Positions 11,919 to 19,517 of a stretch of 23,958 nucleotides of DNA are shown here, one piece after another. The DNA is from a virus: positions 1 to 23,958 of IMG/VR virus record IMGVR_UViG_3300017593_000448. One strand, 5' to 3'. Within the stretch, counting starts at the first letter, position 1, and each line of letters opens with the position of its first letter. The notes under the pieces were generated by a model. It had not been told where the DNA came from. It ran no database searches and saw nothing but the letters and a program-made list of their open reading frames with translations. The position numbers and the translations under genes are program-made.

Positions 11919-11946
11919 ATTATAGCATTTTATAAAACAAATACAA
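11919..11946 (-). promoter_or_regulatory. Candidate minus-strand promoter (distal)
   Basis: On the minus strand TTGTAT (11946-11941), 16-bp spacer, perfect TATAAT (11924-11919). Would also drive the four minus-strand genes. Confidence 0.45.
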
Positions 11947-11974
11947 TAAAAGTTATCAACACCCCCCTAACTAC

Positions 11975-12003
11975 TTGACAAACAGGTAAATGTGTGCTAT
12001 ACT
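11975..12003 (+). promoter_or_regulatory. Sigma-70-type promoter
   Basis: TTGACA (11975-11980), 17-bp spacer, TATACT (11998-12003), with a second TTGACA immediately downstream (12005-12010) that could be an operator-like half or chance. It drives the gene at 12030 and is divergent from the minus-strand promoters. Confidence 0.8.
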
Positions 12004-12029
12004 GTTGACAATAGAATTAAAGAAAAACC

Positions 12030-12383
12030 GTGCCAAAAAGAGAAATACAAAAGAAAGCCGACATAAACAGCAAGCCAATAAAATACCTTAATCATAGAAT
12101 AGCGGGCAATAGCAAAAAGAAGTCTGAAGAGTTGGCGGGATATAAAAGCCATAACCACTCCAGTAGGATAGAAGAAACTAAAACATATAAGGCGGGATTA
12201 CAAGAGTATTTATTGAAGACCGTTGATGTGGCTAAAGAGCATAACAAAAACATCGTCCAAGATAAAGACAAAGGAGCCAAAAATAAAGCGATAGATATGT
12301 ATTATAAGTTGACTAAGGCATATCCTAAAGACGATACCAACCTTGACTTTGGAGACTTAAGCATAACTATCAAAAAGAATTAG
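12030..12383 (+). CDS. Basic DNA-binding-like protein, possible terminase small subunit
   Basis: 117 residues from GTG 12030, about 27 bases after a strong -10 box. The N-terminus is basic and polar (PKREIQKKADINSKPIKYLN). The C-terminal half (K-A-I-D-M-Y-Y-K-L-T-K-A-Y-P, then D-F-G-D-L-S-I-T-I-K-K) resembles the end of phage small terminase subunits, where a helix with Y-K-L-x-x-x-Y precedes a β-strand. It is two kilobases upstream of the large terminase gene, with repeat-rich DNA between them. The call rests on that resemblance and position; a transcription regulator is the main alternative. Confidence 0.4.
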   Translation: MPKREIQKKADINSKPIKYLNHRIAGNSKKKSEELAGYKSHNHSSRIEETKTYKAGLQEYLLKTVDVAKEHNKNIVQDKDKGAKNKAIDMYYKLTKAYPKDDTNLDFGDLSITIKKN

Positions 12384-12871
12384 CCCTTTTCAGCGCCCAG
12401 AGGTATAATAACTAAACTAAGAGAGTAAAGACCCTGTGGGAGCGTCTGAGAGCGTCATTTAAAGCCAAGATTGCTTAGAATTGCCTTATTTTAGCGAGAT
12501 TGCGCTTGTCTACCCACTTCGCCGCGCCCAAGGATTTACTTATAAGGAATTAATAACAATAGGATAGTAGAGGATAACATAACATAGAGAGAAGAAACAA
12601 ACAAAGCTTATTAACACTGTTTTCACTATAATCAAGTCATCGTTTACACTATATATCAAGCCACATCTCACCAAATAACCTTAGCAACATATCATCAAGC
12701 AACCATCAGCGGTTAGCCAGTTATCAAGAAGCTATCAGGCAGTTAGGCAAGCAACCATCAGCTATCAGCAAGGAGCAAAGGTGCCCGGGGGAGGGGTAGT
12801 CTAGGCCGACTGGAGAGGTTGGTATATTATATAGTCCCACCACATATACTAAATATTTGACTTTATATCCT
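12384..12871. other. Non-coding region with ATCA-rich repeats
   Basis: 488 bases without a convincing gene. The segment 12632-12780 contains about eight ATCAAG/ATCAGC-type motifs, including an exact 15-bp direct repeat CAAGCAACCATCAGC at 12696-12710 and 12748-12762. It is followed by a G-rich tract (CCCGGGGGAGGGG, 12783-12795). Possible replication origin, packaging or regulatory DNA. Confidence 0.55.
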
Positions 12872-13489
12872 ATGACAGAAGAAAGAAGGTTAAAATGGAA
12901 CAAATATCAATTAAAAAGATATCATCAATCAGAAAGATACATAGTCATATTGATTAGGCGAATGGCACAAGAGAAACACAGAAAGAGGATGTTAGAAATA
13001 AAAAAGGCGGATATCCGTCGGAGAAAAGCAGAAAGACACCAAAAAGCCATTGAGAACAAAAGAAAACGGGAAAAACATTATAGAGAAAGTGGTTTAAAGG
13101 CCATGTGGGACAAAAATCCAAAGAGATTGGCAAAAAAACGAGAATACAACCAAAGGCCAGACATAAAAATAAAAAGACGAGAATATAGAAGGGCATGGAG
13201 AAAAAAACATCCCGAAAAACGAAGAAGCGGAAATGGTGGAATAAAAAAGGAAGCATTTGATAAAATGAGAAAAGAGTATAACTATACTTGTCCAATGTGT
13301 GGGAGAAAAGAACCATTTTTGGACCAGTATTGGCCGTATCTAGTCCAAGACCATATTATTCCTCGTAGTAAGGGAGGCAAAAAAAGAAGCATAGATAACA
13401 TCCAACCACTCTGTTGGGATTGTAATAACAAGAAGGGCGATAAAATTATCAACCCAATAATCAACCCAAAAACACTACAAAACGCATGA
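12872..13489 (+). CDS. HNH endonuclease with long basic N-terminal region
   Basis: 205 residues from ATG 12872; a TTG at 12857 is less likely. Residues 1-125 are extremely Lys/Arg-rich with predicted long helices (repeats such as R-R-K-A-E-R-H-Q-K-A and K-K-R-E-Y), perhaps a DNA-contacting arm. The C-terminal HNH domain reads C-P-M-C-G, V-Q-D-H-I-I-P-R-S-K-G-G, N-I-Q-P-L-C-W-D-C-N-N-K-K, with both zinc Cys pairs and the catalytic His present. An HNH gene beside the terminase is common in HK97-type phages, where it can help cut concatemers at packaging. A homing nuclease is the alternative. Confidence 0.8.
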   Translation: MTEERRLKWNKYQLKRYHQSERYIVILIRRMAQEKHRKRMLEIKKADIRRRKAERHQKAIENKRKREKHYRESGLKAMWDKNPKRLAKKREYNQRPDIKIKRREYRRAWRKKHPEKRRSGNGGIKKEAFDKMRKEYNYTCPMCGRKEPFLDQYWPYLVQDHIIPRSKGGKKRSIDNIQPLCWDCNNKKGDKIINPIINPKTLQNA

Positions 13490-13575
13490 CAAAAAAGGAA
13501 AAAGACGAAGAAACTACGAAAAAGATATATTTAGAGATATTAGAAGAAATAGATAAAATGTTAGCAGAAGATTAA
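13486..13575 (+). CDS. 29-residue peptide gene
   Basis: ATG overlaps the stop of the HNH gene (ATGA). The product, MTKKEKDEETTKKIYLEILE and nine more residues, is one charged helix. Short, but the four-base overlap and the next start 11 bases after its stop make translation plausible. Confidence 0.4.
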   Translation: MTKKEKDEETTKKIYLEILEEIDKMLAED

Positions 13576-13586
13576 TTAAAAATATT

Positions 13587-13823
13587 ATGATAAAAGAAAA
13601 AATATATTTATATAATACAAGATTTGTGATTGGTTATGACCCAGAAAATTTTGAAAAAAGAATTGAGGCAAAATTAGACACGTTTAATGAGAATGAAGAG
13701 CTAATAGATATAAAATTATCGGGGAATGGAGAACAATATTCGGCATTAATAATTTCTAAGGTTATAGAAGAACCAGATTTAGAAGAGCCGACTGACAATA
13801 GAACAAAATTCTATCAGGCATAA
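13587..13823 (+). CDS. Small β-rich protein, Cse60-like
   Basis: 78 residues. The middle part, I-D-I-K-L-S-G-N-G-E-Q-Y-S-A-L-I-I, resembles the short sporulation protein Cse60 (DUF2758) and its phage homologues, where a helix of E-K-x-I-E-A-K-L precedes I-D-I-K-x-S...S-A-x-I-I-Y. Function of the family is unknown. The C-terminal tail is acidic and Pro-containing (EEPDLEEPTDN). Confidence 0.5.
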   Translation: MIKEKIYLYNTRFVIGYDPENFEKRIEAKLDTFNENEELIDIKLSGNGEQYSALIISKVIEEPDLEEPTDNRTKFYQA

Positions 13824-13832
13824 AGAGAAATC

Positions 13833-13924
13833 ACTATCACTACTATCATTACTATCTAAAACTGAAATCAAAAGCCTATAAGAGAGTAATATGGATATTG
13901 GATAGTTTTGATAGTTCCGATAGT
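13833..13924. repeat. Inverted array of six ACTATC sites at 9-bp period
   Basis: ACTATC occurs at 13833, 13842 and 13851; its complement GATAGT occurs at 13901, 13910 and 13919. Spacing is exactly nine bases in both clusters, and the two 24-bp arms are inverted around a 44-bp centre. The layout is that of protein-binding iterons or of a packaging/regulatory site ahead of the terminase gene. Confidence 0.85.
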
Positions 13925-13987
13925 TTTTGACAAAGAAAACAGCAGGAATTGAACAAATTGGACTATAAAACAGCTAAATAGTCCAGC

Positions 13988-14038
13988 ATGCCACAATATG
14001 CCACAGTATGCTACGATAAACTGTACAAAAGTGTACAG
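13988..14038. repeat. Triple 10-bp repeat and CTGTACA palindrome
   Basis: ATGCCACA at 13988 and 13998 and the related ATGCTACG at 14008 are spaced by ten bases, one helical turn. Immediately after, CTGTACA (14021-14027) and TGTACAG (14032-14038) form a perfect 7-bp inverted repeat separated by four bases, an operator-like dyad. Confidence 0.75.
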
Positions 14039-14043
14039 AACTC

Positions 14044-14114
14044 CTCAATACAGGCTGTCTAAATCAATAGTTGAACAATGGACCACATAGACCAGTAGAA
14101 CGCCTGTACGGGGC
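14044..14114. repeat. Inverted repeat, copies B and C of the dispersed repeat
   Basis: TACAGGC-x2-TCTA (14049-14061) is inverted as TAGA-x2-GCCTGTA (14096-14108), 34-base loop. Both arms match the intergenic repeat at 2464-2490. Located 40 to 110 bases before the terminase start. Confidence 0.6.
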
Positions 14115-14155
14115 ATTTAAATGCGTTACAGGGGGTATTAAACAATATAGTTACA

Positions 14156-15589
14156 ATGGAACAATTGGAAAGATTTAAAAGCCAAATGGAAAGACTAGGT
14201 CAATTATGGAAGGAAGGCTACTTAATAACAGAATATAACCTTGGTGATAAGAAGATAAAACTCTTAGATAGCCAGATAGAGTTTATAAACAGCAAAGATA
14301 AATTTGTATTAGAAGTTGGTGGATATGGCAGTGGTAAAACATTAGCCTTAGCAATTAAGCTCATTTTAATGTCATTGTGTTTCCCTGATAACAATATATT
14401 ATTGGGCAGGAAGCATCTTGGACTAATAGAAAAAGGATTATGGCCAGATATACAAAAGCTAATGAATCCCAATTGGTATCATTATCGGGTCAAAGATGGA
14501 ATAGTCAGGTTCTTTAATGGCTCTGATATTCTCTTTTATGGATTAGATGCTCTTCAATCTGGTGGACTGGCAGATATCAAGAAAGCTCAGCAGAAGATAA
14601 AGGGTCTTAATTTAGGAGCATTCTTTATAGACCAGTTAGAAGAGGTTGATTATGGAACATTTGATGCTCTTAGAGGTAGATTAAGAAGGAAGAATGTCCC
14701 ATGGTTGCAGGCAAATATGACATCAAATCCTGCTACTTACTGGGCGTATGATTTTTTTAAAGCTAATCCCCAGAAAGGAACTAAGTTAATTCAATCTTCA
14801 ATGATGGAGAATGAGGCGAACTTACCAGCGGATTATTTAGAAGACCAATTAAACCACGATAAAAGATATGTTGATAGATATGTTCGTGGGATATGGACAC
14901 CAAGCGTTTTAACAGATAAGTTAGTTTTTGCCGAAGAATACATTCTTAAATTTAAACCTAAGAAGTTTCACAAAGAAGAGGGGTGCGAAATATATCGGGA
15001 TTATAATAATTGTAAATATCAGATAGGAGTTGACCCGTCAGAAGGAGTGGTTGACCCGTCATCAATATCAGTTGTTTCAGAGTATGGTGAAAAGGTTGCC
15101 AAGTTTAATGGCAAGATACCGATATTTGCGTTAGGAGGAAAGGTTAAATTCCTCTATGAGAAATACCATAAACCACTGATAATACCAGAGGTCAATGCGG
15201 CAGGACAGGCATTACTACTACAGATAAGGGATTTAAACATATTCAAGAGAACTGTTTATGATGAGAAATATGACAAACAGCAAGAGAAACTGGGTTGGAA
15301 GACCAGCTATCAGACAAAACAAGCTTTAATTAGCAACTTCCAAGAGCTTTTAAGGCAGGATTTTCCCAAGATTTGGGACGAAGGGACAATCAATGAATTA
15401 CAAGCGTTTGAATGGACAGATGTTGCCAAGCAAAAGGGTGCTGGAGCATCACCAACATTCCACGATGATGATGTAATGTCAACGATGTTAGCTTATTGGG
15501 GAATGTCGCCTGATAAAATTAAGAAAAAACGAATACTACAAGAATACAGAAGGTCGTTAAGAAAACATAAAATGTTTCAATATATTTAA
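14156..15589 (+). CDS. terL: Terminase large subunit
   Basis: 477 residues, the usual length. The ATPase half has Walker A G-G-Y-G-S-G-K-T (55-62) and Walker B-like F-F-I-D159-Q-L-E-E-V. The nuclease half has acidic residues D293 (G-V-D-P-S-E-G), E345 (P-E-V-N-A-A-G) and D437-D439 (H-D-D-D-V-M-S). It powers DNA packaging through the portal and cuts the concatemer. The start at 14156 lacks an SD site, as do most genes here; upstream lies a 332-base non-coding block with repeat arrays. Portal follows after one 50-residue ORF. Confidence 0.93.
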   Translation: MEQLERFKSQMERLGQLWKEGYLITEYNLGDKKIKLLDSQIEFINSKDKFVLEVGGYGSGKTLALAIKLILMSLCFPDNNILLGRKHLGLIEKGLWPDIQKLMNPNWYHYRVKDGIVRFFNGSDILFYGLDALQSGGLADIKKAQQKIKGLNLGAFFIDQLEEVDYGTFDALRGRLRRKNVPWLQANMTSNPATYWAYDFFKANPQKGTKLIQSSMMENEANLPADYLEDQLNHDKRYVDRYVRGIWTPSVLTDKLVFAEEYILKFKPKKFHKEEGCEIYRDYNNCKYQIGVDPSEGVVDPSSISVVSEYGEKVAKFNGKIPIFALGGKVKFLYEKYHKPLIIPEVNAAGQALLLQIRDLNIFKRTVYDEKYDKQQEKLGWKTSYQTKQALISNFQELLRQDFPKIWDEGTINELQAFEWTDVAKQKGAGASPTFHDDDVMSTMLAYWGMSPDKIKKKRILQEYRRSLRKHKMFQYI

Positions 15590-15598
15590 TGCCGAATT

Positions 15599-15751
15599 AT
15601 GCCATATAAACTACTAAAACGCAAGGGGAAGTTCTGCATGACAAACAAGCAAACAGGTAAAACTTATTGTTATAAAACAGCTGTCGCCCGCAAAAAAGGA
15701 ATGAGAATACACGAAGCATACGCTCATGGATTTAAGCAAACAAAAAAATGA
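15599..15751 (+). CDS. 50-residue basic protein
   Basis: Leader 'gccgaattATG', ten bases after the terminase stop; the TGA overlaps the portal ATG (ATGA). The product is strongly basic: MPYKLLKRKGKFC, N-K-Q-T-G-K-T-Y-C-Y, and A-V-A-R-K-K-G. The pattern K-x-x-G-K-x-C/Y-x-x-N-K-x-T-G-K is common in small phage proteins of unknown role. Two Cys residues; possibly DNA-binding. Confidence 0.65.
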   Translation: MPYKLLKRKGKFCMTNKQTGKTYCYKTAVARKKGMRIHEAYAHGFKQTKK

Positions 15752-17487
15752 TATTAGACACAATTAGAAAAGAAATAGATGATTTTAACACACAATCCAT
15801 AGAGGTTGTCAAGGGTTATAGCTTTAATCAGAAAGAAACTCTTAATAAAATTTATCTTTATTACAACTCAAAATATGCTTCTGGTGAATTTGATGACCAA
15901 GGAGATAAGAAGTATTTTGATAACATATCAAGAAACCCTTGTAATGTTGCCACAAAAGCGATAGATTTCGATACAAAAGATATTAAGGTTTTAACCGCCC
16001 CTGGTGGAAGACCAGAAAAGACTTGGTTTTTTGAAAGGGATTTGAAGTTTTGGATGAAAGACCAAAACTTTGGTAAAACCCTTAACAGGATTTTTCACGA
16101 ACTCCCAATTTATGGCTCGGTTGTTTTAAAAGAGATTAAGAATAAGTTATACTTTGTTGACCTTAGAAACTTCATTGTAGAGCAATCAGCAGATAGTCTT
16201 GATAAGTCGGGGTATATTATAGAACAACATCCTTATACGCCAATGGAATTTAGAAAAATCGGTGATAAGAATGGTTGGGATAATGTTGACAAAACAATAG
16301 AAGCATTTAGGAAAACAAAAGACCCATATATTAAGGTTTTAGAAAGATATGGCGAAGTAGAAGAAAAAGGTAAATATGTTTACAAAAAGACTATCATAGC
16401 AGATGTTGGTAAAGACATTATGGAAGACGGAATTGTTTTACCACATCCAGGGTTTTTATTAGAAGAAAAAGAAATTAAAACACATCCTTATCACGAGATA
16501 CACTTTGAAAAGATGCCTGGTAGATGGTTGGGTATAGGTAGGGTAGAAATAATCTTTGACCCACAGGTAAGGGTTAATGAGATATCAAACCAACAAGCTA
16601 AGTCATCCTATTGGTCAACGCTACGATTATGGCAAACACGAGATGAGGGGCTCGGTAGCAATTTGCTAACAGATGTTGACAATGGAGATGTTCTAATTGT
16701 AGAAGACCCATTAACGCAAGTAGATATGGCTGATAGGAACTTAGCTTATTACAACCAAGAGCTACAGCGTTGGATGCAGAATAGAGATGAAATGACATTC
16801 TCTTATGATGTCAACAGAGGAGAAAGAATGCCAGCAGGAACACCATTAGGCTCTGCTCAATTGGCAGCAGGAATGGTTGGTTCATACTTTGACCAGATTA
16901 GAGAGAATGTATCAATGGAAATTAAAGAATTGCTTTATAATGTGATAATCCCTGGATTTAAGAACTCATCAACAACCGAACATATTCTAAGAATAGCAGG
17001 CAAGGATTTAGATGAACTGAATAATCTAATTATATCGATAGAAACAGAGAAACGCCTTATCGAATATGTAAGCGATAATAACTCTTTCCCGACAGAAGGG
17101 GAATACGAGCTATTGAAAAAGGTTGTCACGGAAAAAGCCAAGAAAGCCAATGAAAGAATGATAACTATTCCAACAGGATTTTACGATGATGTCAAGTATA
17201 AGATAGACATAATTATAACAGGAGAAGCAATGGATACGAGGGTCAAGGCAGCCAATACACTAATGGCGATACAAGCGATACAGAGCGACCCAACTATGCT
17301 AACGGACCCAACCAAGAAAGCATTATTCTTTGGATTGTTGGAACAGGCAGGAATAAACCCTTATGATTTCGTTAAGAGTGGACAGCCAGAACAGCAGTTA
17401 GAACAGCCAAGAGTTGGCGGCGGGGGAGTATCAAAACCAGCTATGCCTAATAACGCAGTTGCTGGCACACAACAAAGCACAATATAA
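15748..17487 (+). CDS. Portal protein
   Basis: 579 residues. Follows terminase and precedes scaffold and capsid, the canonical portal position. Consistent features: I-S-R-N-P-C-N-V-A-T-K-A-I-D-F (wing region), Y-G-S-V-V-L-K-E-I (about 126-134), an acidic/basic stem helix, R-G-E-R-M-P-A-G-T-P-L-G-S-A (crown-side loop) and a long helical C-terminus, ending in a Gly/Pro/Gln-rich tail (Q-P-E-Q-Q-L-E-Q-P-R-V-G-G-G-G). The dodecameric ring forms the vertex for packaging and tail joining. Assignment relies on position plus portal-like sequence, not on a diagnostic motif. Confidence 0.85.
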   Translation: MILDTIRKEIDDFNTQSIEVVKGYSFNQKETLNKIYLYYNSKYASGEFDDQGDKKYFDNISRNPCNVATKAIDFDTKDIKVLTAPGGRPEKTWFFERDLKFWMKDQNFGKTLNRIFHELPIYGSVVLKEIKNKLYFVDLRNFIVEQSADSLDKSGYIIEQHPYTPMEFRKIGDKNGWDNVDKTIEAFRKTKDPYIKVLERYGEVEEKGKYVYKKTIIADVGKDIMEDGIVLPHPGFLLEEKEIKTHPYHEIHFEKMPGRWLGIGRVEIIFDPQVRVNEISNQQAKSSYWSTLRLWQTRDEGLGSNLLTDVDNGDVLIVEDPLTQVDMADRNLAYYNQELQRWMQNRDEMTFSYDVNRGERMPAGTPLGSAQLAAGMVGSYFDQIRENVSMEIKELLYNVIIPGFKNSSTTEHILRIAGKDLDELNNLIISIETEKRLIEYVSDNNSFPTEGEYELLKKVVTEKAKKANERMITIPTGFYDDVKYKIDIIITGEAMDTRVKAANTLMAIQAIQSDPTMLTDPTKKALFFGLLEQAGINPYDFVKSGQPEQQLEQPRVGGGGVSKPAMPNNAVAGTQQSTI

Positions 17488-17732
17488 TGGACAAAGAACA
17501 AAGGATTAAACTATTAAAAGGACTTGCCCGTTCCAGCGAGGGAATGGCATTAAAAGAACACTTTCAAGAACTAATACGAGAACTAACTAATGGAAAGAAT
17601 TTTAAGAGCGATGATTTCGAAATGGACGGAAAGGCGTCCATAAAGGCAAGTATTGTCTTAGAAAAGGTAATCAGAGACTTGAACTCGTTGGGAAAAGACA
17701 AAGATAAGAGAAAGATTAACAATTATATTTAA
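17487..17732 (+). CDS. Small helical protein in head module
   Basis: 81 residues. The ATG shares one base with the portal TAA (taATG). Helical with E-x-x-x-L-I-R-E-L and K-A-S-I-V-L-E-K-V-I-R-D-L. No motif. Position after portal suggests an accessory head or assembly role. Confidence 0.65.
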   Translation: MDKEQRIKLLKGLARSSEGMALKEHFQELIRELTNGKNFKSDDFEMDGKASIKASIVLEKVIRDLNSLGKDKDKRKINNYI

Positions 17733-17798
17733 ATGGGAAGCGATAACCCATTAAAACACTTAAAGGTCGATGTTTATTCATTTAACGAAACAAAATAA
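17733..17798 (+). CDS. 21-residue ORF filling the gap
   Basis: ATG directly follows the previous stop with no intervening base, and its own TAA is directly followed by the scaffold ATG. The peptide is MGSDNPLKHLKVDVYSFNET plus one residue. The DNA contains AAAGGTCG. Could be a micropeptide or merely spacer. Confidence 0.35.
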   Translation: MGSDNPLKHLKVDVYSFNETK

Positions 17799-18386
17799 AT
17801 GGAAACTGAGGAAACCAACGACAACCAAGAGGAAGAGGAAACCTCTGACGATATCGATGATATCAATGAAGAACCTTTAGAAGAAGGGTTAGAAGACAAA
17901 AAACCTTCTATCAAAACTTCGACAAAGACTTATTCGGAAACAGAGAAAAGATTATATGCCAGAATGAAAAAGGCAGAAGCTGAGGCAAAAGCATTAAAAG
18001 ATTCGCTTGGTAAAAAAGAAGGCATTAAGGAGGGGACTCCCGCCAGCCAAGGGAACGATGTTTTTGACTTAGCTAAAACTATTTCTTCATTAAAGGAATA
18101 TACTCCAGAGGAATTAGATTTTATTCAGATAATTTCTAAGTCTAAGGAGATTTCTCCGCAAGAAGCTGCTAAAACCGAAGAAGCAAAAATATACATCGCA
18201 GCAAAAAGAGAAAAGGTCGAGGAAGAGAGTAAAAAACTCGAACCCTCAACTAAACAATCTCTTGCCGAGAAGTCGGTTAGCGATGTAACCTCGCAAGACT
18301 TAAAGAATATGTCTATTTCTGAGAAAGAGGCATTTCTTGAAAAACTTGGCTGGGGGAGCAAGACTTATAATAAGAGAAAAGATTAG
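17799..18386 (+). CDS. Scaffold-like protein
   Basis: 195 residues between portal and capsid genes. The composition is that of a scaffold: acidic N-terminus (E-E-T-N-D-N-Q-E-E-E-E), Lys/Glu/Ala-rich predicted coiled coil (R-M-K-K-A-E-A-E-A-K-A-L-K) at about 50-70, and a basic C-terminus (W-G-S-K-T-Y-N-K-R-K-D) which commonly binds the coat protein. Scaffold proteins direct capsid assembly and leave before DNA entry. No protease domain is seen. Confidence 0.75.
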   Translation: METEETNDNQEEEETSDDIDDINEEPLEEGLEDKKPSIKTSTKTYSETEKRLYARMKKAEAEAKALKDSLGKKEGIKEGTPASQGNDVFDLAKTISSLKEYTPEELDFIQIISKSKEISPQEAAKTEEAKIYIAAKREKVEEESKKLEPSTKQSLAEKSVSDVTSQDLKNMSISEKEAFLEKLGWGSKTYNKRKD

Positions 18387-18405
18387 GAGGGGAACGAGAT
18401 AGATT

Positions 18406-19284
18406 ATGGCAACAGGAAGTAGCTGGGATGCGTTGAACGAAGAAATTTGGTCAGCTAAAATGCAGGTTAATCTTAGAAAGACCTTAGTGGCATTTGATAT
18501 AGCCAGAACCGAGCTCAGAGATGAGTTAAAGACGGGAGACGTTATTCACAGAACCTATGTTTCAAATGTTGGAACCGCAGCTTATGTGCCTGGGACTGAT
18601 GTAGTTATCACTGGTGCGACAGCAACAGATGACTCTATCACGGTTGACCAGAAGTATATTAGCGCATTCTACATTGACGACATAGAAATGCTACAGGCAA
18701 GCGTTGACTATTCTGCAGAATTAGCAAGTGATGCTTCATATCAATTAAGTAATCTTATTGATACAGCAGTATTAGCTAACACCGATACTATTGGTGTGTC
18801 TGCGCTAGGAACATCTGGTGCGAGTACCGGAACGTTTGTAACTGGAACAACTGCTAATGTTTCTGCTATTACAGCAACAAGTGCTACTATTATTAATGTT
18901 TTCAACTCTGCAACGAAATATTTGCGAGAAGGAAATGTTGAACAAGATGGTAGCTGGGTAGCTGTTATTAGTCCAGCAGTAGCTGGGGTTATCGAATTGA
19001 CAGCCATTGATAAAGGATTCAATATAGCCGATTCTTCTATAAGAAACGGTTATGCGGGAGACTTTTTAGGATTTCATATTTACATTTCTAATAACTTGCC
19101 TGCAAGCAGGTGTTATATCGGAAAGAGTAAATGCATTGATTTAATCATGCAAAGAGCTCCTAAGATGGATATCAAGGACGAACCAAAGAAACTTGGTAAG
19201 AACTTTATCGCTTCAACAGTTTGGGGTGATGGCGTGTTACACAATAACATGGCAAGGTTCTTAAACGCTATGCTCACAGCGTAG
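18406..19284 (+). CDS. Major capsid protein
   Basis: 292 residues, a size and position typical of the HK97-fold coat protein (directly after scaffold). Sequence is Ala/Thr/Ser-rich with an initial helical N-arm, V-I-H-R-T-Y-V-S-N-V, a Ser/Thr-rich central domain (S-A-L-G-T-S-G-A-S-T-G-T-F-V-T) and a core of β-strands. P22-coat-like similarity is possible. AGGAGGGG lies unusually far (about 15 bases) from the ATG. The Ser/Thr-rich centre could be a target for the sugar enzymes encoded just downstream; that is inference. Confidence 0.85.
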   Translation: MATGSSWDALNEEIWSAKMQVNLRKTLVAFDIARTELRDELKTGDVIHRTYVSNVGTAAYVPGTDVVITGATATDDSITVDQKYISAFYIDDIEMLQASVDYSAELASDASYQLSNLIDTAVLANTDTIGVSALGTSGASTGTFVTGTTANVSAITATSATIINVFNSATKYLREGNVEQDGSWVAVISPAVAGVIELTAIDKGFNIADSSIRNGYAGDFLGFHIYISNNLPASRCYIGKSKCIDLIMQRAPKMDIKDEPKKLGKNFIASTVWGDGVLHNNMARFLNAMLTA

Positions 19285-19299
19285 TAAATATTTCTCTAT

Positions 19300-19315
19300 G
19301 GGGGGGGGACCCCCC
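19300..19315 (+). other. G9/C6 homopolymer hairpin after the capsid gene
   Basis: Nine G (19300-19308), A, then six C (19310-19315) form a very stable stem-loop 15 bases after the capsid stop. No T-tail. GGAGG (19318-19322) follows it and may serve the next gene. Confidence 0.8.
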
Positions 19316-19334
19316 TTGGAGGAACAACAATTTT

Positions 19335-19517
19335 ATGAATACTAAAAAGAAAATACTAAAAGAAAAAAGGGGGGACTTAGAGCGATACAGGGTTATAGAA
19401 GAATATTTGAGCTATTGTATTTCTAACGGAGACAAGGGCAAGGAAGACGAGTTAAAGCAAATTCAGATGAATATTGATGAGTTAGATAATATAATTAAAT
19501 TTTTAGAACAAAAATGA
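19335..19517 (+). CDS. 60-residue coiled-coil protein
   Basis: ATG with a GGAGG about 12 bases upstream. Charged helical protein: K-K-I-L-K-E-K-R-G-D-L-E-R-Y-R, then E-L-K-Q-I-Q-M-N-I-D-E-L-D-N-I-I. The TGA overlaps the glycosyltransferase ATG. Probably an accessory capsid or assembly protein by position; no function proven. Confidence 0.6.
   Translation: MNTKKKILKEKRGDLERYRVIEEYLSYCISNGDKGKEDELKQIQMNIDELDNIIKFLEQK

Noticed and set aside
12437-12447. TGGGAGCGTCT inverted match to 2431-2441
   Set aside because: Eleven-base matches are expected by chance many times in a window of this length.
12696-12762. Possible CRISPR-like array in the ATCA-rich block
   Set aside because: Only one 15-bp repeat pair, with no regular repeat/spacer length and no Cas genes.
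13927-13959. TTGACA at 13927 as terL promoter
   Set aside because: No acceptable -10 box at 15-19 bases; the nearest TATAAA is 31 bases away.
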